Below are positions 48,893 to 57,400 of a stretch of DNA of 64,000 bases, piece by piece. The stretch is from the NCBI RefSeq assembly GCF_040111675.1, contig NZ_CP157794.1, positions 434,001 through 498,000 of the forward strand, in the 5' to 3' direction. The notes under the pieces are model-generated. The model saw nothing but the letters and a program-made list of their open reading frames with translations. It did not search any database and was not told the DNA's origin. Origin of the DNA: Salinarimonas sp. (GTDB lineage: Bacteria; Pseudomonadota; Alphaproteobacteria; Rhizobiales; Beijerinckiaceae). Made by a program: the position numbers and the translations under genes. Each line of letters starts with the position of its first letter. Position 1 is the stretch's first letter.

Positions 48893-51800
48893 TCAGGCGG
48901 CGGCGCGCCCGGCGATATGGTCCGTCAGGGCCGCGAGCGAGGGGCAGTCGAACAGCAGCGTCGTCGGCAGGTCGAGCCCGAACGCCGCGCCGAGATCGGC
49001 CCGCAGCTCCAGCGCCAGCAGCGAATCGAGGCCGAGATCGGCGAGGGGCAGGTCCGGCTCGAGATCGAAGTGATCCGGCAGCTCCAGCATGGCGAGGCAG
49101 CGCCGGCGCACCTCGCCGCGCACGCGCTCGCGCCTCAGCGCCGGCGGCAGGGCGGCGACGTCCAGGGCGGGCGCCGGGGCCGGCGCCGCGCTCTCCGTCG
49201 GCGGCCCGGCGGACGAAACCCGCTCGCGGGCGAGCGCGGCGACGAGGGCGCGCTGCGGGGCGGGCAGATGGGCCGCGCAGCGCGACCAGTCGACGTCGGC
49301 GACGGCGAGGAAGGCCGGGGCGGCGCCGGCGAGCGCCCGGTCGAGGGCGCTGTCGGTGTCGTCCGGCCCGAGCCCCGCGACGCCGCGCGCGCGCCAGCGC
49401 TCGAGCCAGCGGGCGCTCTGGCGCGTCGCCATGCCGAGGCCGGTCCATCCGCCCCAGGCGATGCAGGTGGCGTTCACGCCCTCGCGCCGCGCGGCCTCGG
49501 CGAGGGCGGCGAGCGCCGCGTTGCCGGCGGCGTAGTTGGAGAGGCCGGCGGGGTCGAGCAGGTTCGCCACCGACGACGACAGGACGACGTGGTCGAGCGC
49601 GCGTCCGGCGAGGCCGCGCAGGAGCGCCGCCGCGCCGACGGCCTTGGGCGCGAGCGCCCGCAGGAAGCGCGGCCAGTCCTGGCCGATGACGAGCGCGTCG
49701 TCGAACACGCCCGCCGCGTGGACGATCCCCGCGACGCCCGGCCGCGCGTCCGCGAGGCGCGCGGCGAAGGCCGTGGCGGCATCCGGGTCGGCGAGGTCGA
49801 CGCGGGCGATCTCGACGTCGACGCCCGCCTCGCGCAGGCGCGCGACCCGCGCGAGCGCTGCGGCGTCCCCGTCGCCGCGCTGGGCGAGGACGAGCCGGCG
49901 CGCGCCGCGGGCGACGAGACGCTCGGCGATATCGAGGCCGAGCGCGCCGAGCCCGCCGGCGACGAGGTGGGCGCGCACGGGGTCGACCCGTACGGGCCCG
50001 CGCGGCGCCGCCGGCAGACGCACGAGTTCCGGCGTCCACAGCGCGCCGCGCCGGGAGGCGCGGAACGGCGCGTCGCCCGGTCGCGCCAGCGCCTCCGCCA
50101 CCGCCGCGGCGACGGCGCCCGGCGCCCGGCCGCCGACGTCGAGGGCGAGGAGCGGCCAGTCGGGATGCTCGGCGGCGAGCGCCTCGAGGCTCGCGCGCAA
50201 GGCCGCCTGGGCCGGATCGGGCGCGGCGTCCGCGGAGTCGACGGCGAGCGCGCCCGCCGTGAGGGCGAGAAGGCGCGGCGGCCGTCCCTCCCGGCGCGCC
50301 AGCGCGCGGGCGGTCTCGAACAGGGCCTGGGCCCGCGGCCGCAGGGCGTCGAGCAGCGCCTGCGGCGGCGCGGCGGCGTCGAGGCGCGGGCCGAGGAGGC
50401 GCAGGTCGACGAGCCCGTCGATCGCGCCGCCGAGCCGCTCCGCGCCGCCGCGCACCGCGTCTCGGCCGAGCCGGCCGAGCGCCTGCGCCACCGCCGTCGC
50501 GGTCTCCTCGTCGCCGCCGAGCACGAGCCAGCGCTCGCCGGCCGCCGCCGCGGACGCCGGAGCCTCGGTGGCGACGAGAACGGAGAGACCGGCCCGCGCC
50601 GAAAGGGCCGGATCTTCCGGCGCGATCGCGACCCGCGGGAGGCCCGCCTCGGCCAGCGCGCCCCGCCAGGTCTCGCGCGCCAGCAGCGGGTGGCCGGGCC
50701 GCAGCCGCGTGTCGGCGAAGCCCCACCAGTCCCGGGTGAGGCCGAAGGTGAGATCGACGAGCCGCTGGGGCTGCGTCAGCTCGAGCAGGACGAGGGCGCC
50801 GCCTGGCGCGAGGAGCCCGCGGGCGTGGGCGAGCGCCGCCGCGACGTCGGGCGTCGCGTGCAGGACGTTGGCGCAGACGACGAGGTCGAAGCGCCGTGCG
50901 GCGAAGCCCTGCCCGGCGGGGTCGCGGGCGATGTCGAGCCGCTCCGTCGAGAAGCCCCGCCAGCCCTCGAAGCGGGCGGCGGCGTGGCGCAGGAGCGTGC
51001 GGGAGACGTCGGTCGCGAGGACGCTCGCGCCCGGCCGCTCCAGCAGCGGGCGCAGCGCCGCCGTCGCCCCGCCGGTGCCGGCGCCGATCTCGAGCACGCG
51101 CAGGGGCGCGCCGGCGGACCGGCCCGCGAGCACGGCCGAGACCGCCTCGACGAGGAGGACGTTGCCCACCTGCGCGCTGCCCGCCTCCGAGAAGATCGCC
51201 GCGGCTGTTCCCGCGTCGCCGTCGGGAAAGATCAGCGTCAGCGGGTCGACGCGCCCGGCGAGGACGTCGGCGAGGCGCGGGCCGCAGCGGGCGAGGAGCG
51301 CGAGCTCGTGGCGGGCCTGCGGCAGGGTCGGGATCAGCGCGGCGAGGGCGCCGTCCGGATCGGGATGCGGCGCGCGGCCCGTCGCGCGCCACGCGTCGGG
51401 CTCGCGGGCGAGGACGCCGTCCTCTTCCAGCACGCCCGCGAGCCGCTCGAGCAGGCGCCGCGCGGGGGTGTCGAGCCGAAGCCGCGTCGCCAGGGCGTCG
51501 ACCGGCACGCGCGCGTCCGGCGCGAGCGAGGCCCCGAGCGAAACGAGGGCGCGGGCCGCGTAGGCGGCGCAGGCGGCGTCGATCGTCGGCTCGGCGGCGG
51601 CGTAGGCGTCCTGGCCGGCGCGGGCGCTCGCGGCGGCGCAGGCGGCGTCGATGGCGGCGAGGGGCAGGGCGGCGGCGTCGAAGGCCGGCGGCTCCGCGGG
51701 CGCGGGACGCCAGGCGAGGCCGTAGGCCTTCGGGTCCGGCGCGGGGGGCGCCGGCTCGCCCGCGGCGGGCGGCGTCGGCGCCGGGGTCTCGACCGGGAGC

Positions 51801-54409
51801 GGCGGCCACCAGAACGACCGGCGCTCGAAGGCCGTCGTCGGCAGCGGGACGACGGCGCCGCCATCCGGGTCGAAGGGCGCGAGGTCGTCGACGGCGCCTG
51901 CCTCGAACAGCTCCGCCGCCGCGAGGGCGAGGGCGCGGGCCGCGGGCACGCCCCGGCGCAGGCCGGCGATCGCCCGCGCCGGTGCGCCGGCGGCGCGCAC
52001 GCCGTCGCGCACGTCGGAGGTGAGCGCCGCGGAGGGGCCGACCTCGAGGAAGGTCCGCGCCCCGTCCGCCAGCGCGGCGGTCACCGCGCGATCGAAGCGC
52101 AGGGTCGCGCAGGCGCCGTCGCGCCAATAGGCGGGGCCGAGATCGCCGAGCGCCAGCGCGCGGCCGCGGACGCTGGAATAGACCGGGATCGTCGGCGCGC
52201 GCCAGGCGACGTCCCGCGCGCCGAGCCGGGCGACCATCCGGTCCGCCGCTTCGGCCATGGCCGGATGGTGGAAGGCGTAGGGCACGCCCGCGTCGAGGGC
52301 GAGCACGTCGCGGCGCTCGAGACGCTCGGCGAGGCGATCGAGGGCGGCGCGGGGGCCCGACAGGATCACCGTCTCCGGCCCGCAGACCGCGGCCAACGCG
52401 CAGGCGCCGCCGGTCTCGGCGATCAGCGCGGGGACGGTGTCGGGCGGCGTGCGCACGGCGAGCATGCCGCCGGCGCCGGGGGGCTCGGCGGCGGCGAGGC
52501 CGGTCGCGCGCGTCGCGGCGATGCGCACGGCGTCCGCCTCGTCGAGCATGCCGGCGACGACCATGGCCGCGAGCTCGCCGGCGCTGTAGCCCAGGACGCC
52601 CTGCGGGACGAGGCCCTTCGCGCGCAGGAGCGCGGCGAGGCCGAGCTGCACCGCCAGCAGCGCCGGCTGGCCGATCTCGGCGCGGGCCATGGCGGGCGCG
52701 TCGGCCTCCTCCAGCGCCGCCGCGACGGACCAGCCGAGACGCGGGGCGAACAGGGCGTCGAGCCGCGCGAGCGTCGCGGCGAAGGCGGGTTCGCGCGCCG
52801 CGAGGCCGCGCGCCATGCCCGCCCATTGCGAGCCGTGGCCGGGGAAGACCAGGACCAGGCCCTCGCCGGGGCGGACGCGCGGGCGCGGCTCCTCGGGCGG
52901 ACGCGCGAGGGCGAGCTGCCGGGCGAGCTCGGCGCGCGTGTCCGCGACGAAGGCGCGGCGATGCGGATGCCGGCTCCTCCGCCGGCAGGCGGTGTGGGCG
53001 ATGTCGGCGAGCGCGGCGTCGACGAGGGGCGGGGCGTCGAGGGCCGCGCGCAGGTCGGCGATCGCGGTCGCGAGCGCTCCGGGAGAGCGGGCCGAGACGG
53101 GCACGATCCGCGGTCCCTCCGGCGGCGGCGCGCGGGGCGGGCGATCCGGCGCGGGACCGAGCACGACGTGGGCGTTGGCGCCGCCCAGGCTGAAGGCGCT
53201 CACGCCGGCCCGGTCCGCGGGCCCGAGCGCGTCGCCGGCGCGGGCGAGCGCCAGGGTCTCGGCATGGGCGGCGAGGCCGGGATGCGGCGCGCCGGCGAGG
53301 GGATGCGGCGCGAGCCGCCCCTCGGCGAGCGAGAGAGCGGCGCGCAGCAGCCCGGCCGCGCCGGCGGCCGCCTCCAGATGGCCGAAGGCGGCCTTCACCG
53401 AGCCGATCCGGCAGGGGGCGCGCCGCCGCGCCGCGCCGGCGAGGGCCTCCGCCGCCGCCTCGATCTCGATGGCGTCGCCGAGCACGGTGCCGGTGCCGTG
53501 CGCCTCGAGATAGGCGACGTCCTCGGGCGCGACCCCCGCGTCGGCGCAGGCGGCGCGGATCAGCGCGGCCTGCGCGGCCGGGTTCGGGGCGGTGAGCGCG
53601 CTGGCGCGGCCGTCGTGGTTGACGGCGCTGCCGAGGATCACGGCGAGGATCGGGTCGCCGTCGGCCCGCGCCTCGGCGAGGCGCTTGAGCACGAGGACCA
53701 CGCAGCCCTCGCCGCGCACCGTGCCGTCGGCGTCGGCGGCGAAGGTCTTGCACAGCCCGTCCGCGGCGAAGGGCACCGATTGCGCCGCCGCGGAGGCGAC
53801 CGCGTCCGAGAGGACGAGGTTGACGCCTCCCGCGAGCGCGAGCGCGCTCTCCCCCTCCCGCAGAGAGCGGCAGGCGAGATGGACCGCGACGAGCGAGGAG
53901 GCGCAGGTCGCGTCGATCGCGAGGGAGGGGCCGCGCAGGTCGAGGGCGTGCGAGAGCCGGTTGGCGGCGAAGACGGGGCCGCCGCCGGCCGCGGAATGCA
54001 CGTCCGCGCCCGCCGCCATGGCCTCGGGCAGCCAGGCGTAGTCGCCCGAGGCGATGCCGAGGAAGACGCCGACGGGCGTCCCGGCGAGCGCCTCGCGCGG
54101 CTGCCCGGCGGCGTCGAGGGCGGCGATCGCGGTCTCGAGGAAGAGCCGGTGCTGCGGGTCCGTCCGCATCGCCTCGCGGGGGGAGATGCCGAAGAAGGCG
54201 GCGTCGAACAGGTCGATCTCGGCGAGGCGGACGGCGTCGGCCGGGCCGGCCGCGACCGTCGCCGCCGCGGCCGCGGAGAGGCGCGGGCCGAACGCGTCGC
54301 GCGTCGACAGCCGGCGGCCGGCGCGCAGCGCCTCCCAGAACAGGCGCGGCGTGTCGCAGCCGCCGGGGAGACGGCAGGCGGCGCCGACGATGGCGACGGG
54401 CGCGCTCAT
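48893..54409 (-). CDS. Type I polyketide synthase (PKS B: KS-AT-MT-KR-ACP)
   Basis: This is a one-module PKS of 1838 residues. The KS has Cys169 (in DATCASS, where TACSSS is usual), His304 and His344. The AT has Ser609, with Tyr instead of His before it (GYSAGE), and a YAFHHP motif whose Phe leans toward malonyl-CoA. A C-methyltransferase follows (SAM loop VLEIGAGTGGATAAL near residue 1100), so the unit is probably alpha-methylated. The KR has the nucleotide loop VAGGLGALG near 1478 and intact Tyr1626 and Asn1630, with FDD as the LDD-like motif. The ACP Ser1796 is in LGLDSLLALELR. No DH or thioesterase is present. The ATG shares a base with the PKS C stop (TAATG), so it is the last gene of the minus-strand operon. 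Confidence 0.95.
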   Translation of the reverse strand: MSAPVAIVGAACRLPGGCDTPRLFWEALRAGRRLSTRDAFGPRLSAAAAATVAAGPADAVRLAEIDLFDAAFFGISPREAMRTDPQHRLFLETAIAALDAAGQPREALAGTPVGVFLGIASGDYAWLPEAMAAGADVHSAAGGGPVFAANRLSHALDLRGPSLAIDATCASSLVAVHLACRSLREGESALALAGGVNLVLSDAVASAAAQSVPFAADGLCKTFAADADGTVRGEGCVVLVLKRLAEARADGDPILAVILGSAVNHDGRASALTAPNPAAQAALIRAACADAGVAPEDVAYLEAHGTGTVLGDAIEIEAAAEALAGAARRRAPCRIGSVKAAFGHLEAAAGAAGLLRAALSLAEGRLAPHPLAGAPHPGLAAHAETLALARAGDALGPADRAGVSAFSLGGANAHVVLGPAPDRPPRAPPPEGPRIVPVSARSPGALATAIADLRAALDAPPLVDAALADIAHTACRRRSRHPHRRAFVADTRAELARQLALARPPEEPRPRVRPGEGLVLVFPGHGSQWAGMARGLAAREPAFAATLARLDALFAPRLGWSVAAALEEADAPAMARAEIGQPALLAVQLGLAALLRAKGLVPQGVLGYSAGELAAMVVAGMLDEADAVRIAATRATGLAAAEPPGAGGMLAVRTPPDTVPALIAETGGACALAAVCGPETVILSGPRAALDRLAERLERRDVLALDAGVPYAFHHPAMAEAADRMVARLGARDVAWRAPTIPVYSSVRGRALALGDLGPAYWRDGACATLRFDRAVTAALADGARTFLEVGPSAALTSDVRDGVRAAGAPARAIAGLRRGVPAARALALAAAELFEAGAVDDLAPFDPDGGAVVPLPTTAFERRSFWWPPLPVETPAPTPPAAGEPAPPAPDPKAYGLAWRPAPAEPPAFDAAALPLAAIDAACAAASARAGQDAYAAAEPTIDAACAAYAARALVSLGASLAPDARVPVDALATRLRLDTPARRLLERLAGVLEEDGVLAREPDAWRATGRAPHPDPDGALAALIPTLPQARHELALLARCGPRLADVLAGRVDPLTLIFPDGDAGTAAAIFSEAGSAQVGNVLLVEAVSAVLAGRSAGAPLRVLEIGAGTGGATAALRPLLERPGASVLATDVSRTLLRHAAARFEGWRGFSTERLDIARDPAGQGFAARRFDLVVCANVLHATPDVAAALAHARGLLAPGGALVLLELTQPQRLVDLTFGLTRDWWGFADTRLRPGHPLLARETWRGALAEAGLPRVAIAPEDPALSARAGLSVLVATEAPASAAAAGERWLVLGGDEETATAVAQALGRLGRDAVRGGAERLGGAIDGLVDLRLLGPRLDAAAPPQALLDALRPRAQALFETARALARREGRPPRLLALTAGALAVDSADAAPDPAQAALRASLEALAAEHPDWPLLALDVGGRAPGAVAAAVAEALARPGDAPFRASRRGALWTPELVRLPAAPRGPVRVDPVRAHLVAGGLGALGLDIAERLVARGARRLVLAQRGDGDAAALARVARLREAGVDVEIARVDLADPDAATAFAARLADARPGVAGIVHAAGVFDDALVIGQDWPRFLRALAPKAVGAAALLRGLAGRALDHVVLSSSVANLLDPAGLSNYAAGNAALAALAEAARREGVNATCIAWGGWTGLGMATRQSARWLERWRARGVAGLGPDDTDSALDRALAGAAPAFLAVADVDWSRCAAHLPAPQRALVAALARERVSSAGPPTESAAPAPAPALDVAALPPALRRERVRGEVRRRCLAMLELPDHFDLEPDLPLADLGLDSLLALELRADLGAAFGLDLPTTLLFDCPSLAALTDHIAGRAAA

Positions 54410-57400
54410 TACGCGGCGTCTCCCGCGAGGGCGTCGGCGAGGCGCGCGAGCGTCGGGTGGCGCCAGATCGCCGTCGTGGGGATGACGAGGCCGAGCGCCG
54501 CCTCGAGCCGGCTGCGCAGCTCGAGCGCCATCATCGAGGACAGGTTCTCCTCGGCGAAGGGCGCGTCGGCGTCGAGCGTGTCCGGCGCGCGGCCGAGGAT
54601 GGCGCCGAGCTCGGCGCGCACCACCTCCGCGACGCGCCGGGCGCGCGCGGCCGGATCGAGGCCGGCGAGCCCGGGCGCCGCGACGGCCTCGGCCGGCGCG
54701 GGCGCGGGGGCGGCGAGAAGCGGCGGCAGGGCGAGGCTCGGGAAGCGCGCGCGCCAGCGTGCGGGGTCGAAACGGAAGACGGCGAGACGGGTCGGGCCGG
54801 GGTCGAGCGGGGCGGCGAGGAGGCGTGCGCCGCGCGCCGCCTCGATCGGGTCCATGCCCATGGCGCGATGCGCCGCTTCCTGCGCGGGGTCCGGCAGGGC
54901 GTCCGCCCACGGGCCCCAGTCGACGACCCGCGCCGGCAGCCCGCGCGCGGCGCGGTGCGCGGCGAGGCGGGCGAGCGCCTCGTTGGCGGCGGCGTGGGCG
55001 CCCTGTCCCGGCGCGCCGACGAGGGCGGCGGCGGACGAGAACAGCACGAAGCCGTCGAGGTCGCAGCCGCGGGTGGCGGCGTCGAGGGCGAGCGCGCCCG
55101 CGATCTTGGGCGCCAGCGCCGCGGCGACGTCCGCCGCCGCGAGCCGGTCGGCGAAGCCGTCGCGGACGCGCCCCGCCATGTGCACGACGCCGCGCAGCGG
55201 GCCGTGGGCGCGGACGATCTCGGCGATGGCGGCGTGGACGGACGCGGGGTCCTCGAGATCGAGCCGGTGGAAGGCGACGCGGGCGCCCGCGACCGCGAGC
55301 GGGACGCGCGGGGGCGTGCGGGCGGCGACGACGACGTCGCGTACGCCGCGGGCGGCGAGGGCGCGCAGAACCGCCGGAGCGAGCGCGCCGGTTCCTCCGG
55401 CGACGAGCCAGGTCCCGTCGGCGCGCAGGCGCGCCGGCGCGGCGGGCGCGCGGCCGGCGGGCTCGAGCCGCGGCGCGAGGAGCCGCCCGGCCCGGATCGC
55501 GAGCTCCGGCTCCTCGGCGCGCAGAACCGCGGCGAGGATCGCCTCCGCGTCGGCCTGCGCATCGACGTCGACGCAGCGCGGGGCGATCTCGGGATGCTCG
55601 ACGGCGAGCGTGCGGTAGAAGCCCCAGAGCGCCGCCGCGACCGGGGCCGGACCGGCGAGGACGGGGGACGCCTCGGTCGCGCCGGGCAGGATGGCGGAGA
55701 GGCGCACGGGCGCGCGGTGCGCCGCGAGGGCGCGCAGCAGCGCGGAGCGGGCGAGGAGCGCGGCGCAGGCCTCGGCCGCGGCGTCGCCGGGGGAGGCCCC
55801 GTCCGTCTCGGGCCCGGCGAGGTCGAGGCAGTGCGCCGGCTCCGCGCCGAGCGGGGCGAGGGCGGCGCGCCAGGCCGTGGCGTCGGCCGGATCGTCCGGC
55901 GTCGCGATGCGCACGGGCCGCGCGCCGGCCTGCGCCAGCCGGGCGGCGAGGGCGTCGGCGAGCGCGTCCGGGCCGCCGAGGAGCGCGAAGACGCCCTCCG
56001 GGACGGCCGGCGCCGCGGCGGCCTCCAGCGCCCGCCAGGCCGGGACGTGCAGCCAGGCGCCGTCGTCGTGCGCGTCGCCCGCGACGGCGGCGGCCTCGAT
56101 CCCGTCCAGGACGAGGAGCGGCGCGCCGTCCGCTCGCAGGATCGCGGCGCGGCCCGGCGCCTCGCGCGCGCGGCTCGCGGCGATGGCGAGGAGCGGCGGC
56201 GGCGCCTCCGCGCCGGCGTGGAGGTCGAGCCGGGCGATATGGGTGGGCATGCGCGCCGTCCGCTCGGCCGGATCGGCGGCGAGGGTCTGGAGCGCGGCGT
56301 CGAGGAGCGGGAAGGCGTGGGCCGGCCCCGGCGGCGCGCCCGCCCGCGCGTCGGCCTCGGCCGAGGCGCGGGCCTGCGCCTCGAGCCCCGCGCCATGGAC
56401 GGCGACCCGCTCGATCAGCCGGAAGGCGGGGCCGTAGGCGACGCCGCTTCGGGCCAGGGCCGGGTAGAGGTCGTCCGCCTCGACCACGTCCTCGAGGTCG
56501 AGCGGCGGGGGCGGCGGCGCCGGCGGGGCCGTTCGGCGCCCGACGCGCACGCGGCCCGAAGCGGCGCGGCGCCAGACGGGGCTCGGGTCCCCCGGCGCGC
56601 CGCCGCGGGCGAGGCGGAAGGAATATCCCTCCGGCGCGGGGGTGAGCGCGAGCTGGAGCGCGACCCCGGCCGCCGGGGACGCGACGATCGCGTCCTCGAA
56701 GACGACGTCGGCGAGGCCCGCGATCGGTTCCGGCAGCTCGGACGCCGCGGCCAGGACCATGTCGCAGATCGTCGCCCCGGGCAGGACGACGAGGCCTCCG
56801 ACGCGGTGGTCGGCCAGGATCGGGTCGGCCTGCGGGTCGAAGACGCCCTCGCGGTACACCGTGCCGTCGCCGAGCGAGGAGGTGAGCCGGCGCCCCAGGA
56901 GGCGGGCGATCGCCGCGTCGCGTCCGCTCGCGCCGTCGGCCGGCGCGGCGACGATCGGGGCCGCGGGGGCGCGCTCGACCCAGTGACGCGCGCGCTGCCA
57001 GGGATAGGCGGGCAGGCGCAGGGCCGGGACGGGACCGGGGTGCAGCGCCCGCCAATCCGGCTCGAAGCCCGCGACGTGCAGCCGCGCGAGGCTGTCGAGG
57101 AAGGCGAGCCGCCCCGCATCCCGCTCCGCGGAGGGAAGGACCGTCACGCCCGCTCCGGCCGCGCGTGCGGCGGCGTCGAGGGGGCCGGCGCTGGCCGGGC
57201 GCGGCGCGATGTCGAGGAAGCGGGCGTGCCCCGCCGAAACGAGGCCGGCGAGGACCGGGGCGAGGCGGACGGGGCGCCGCATGTTCTGCGCCCAGTAGCC
57301 CGCATCGAGCCGCGTCTCGCCGGCGCGGCCCTCGACGGCGCCGTGGAAGGGGATGCGCGGCGGCGCCGGCGCGAGGTCCGCGAGGGCGGCTTCGAGCGCG

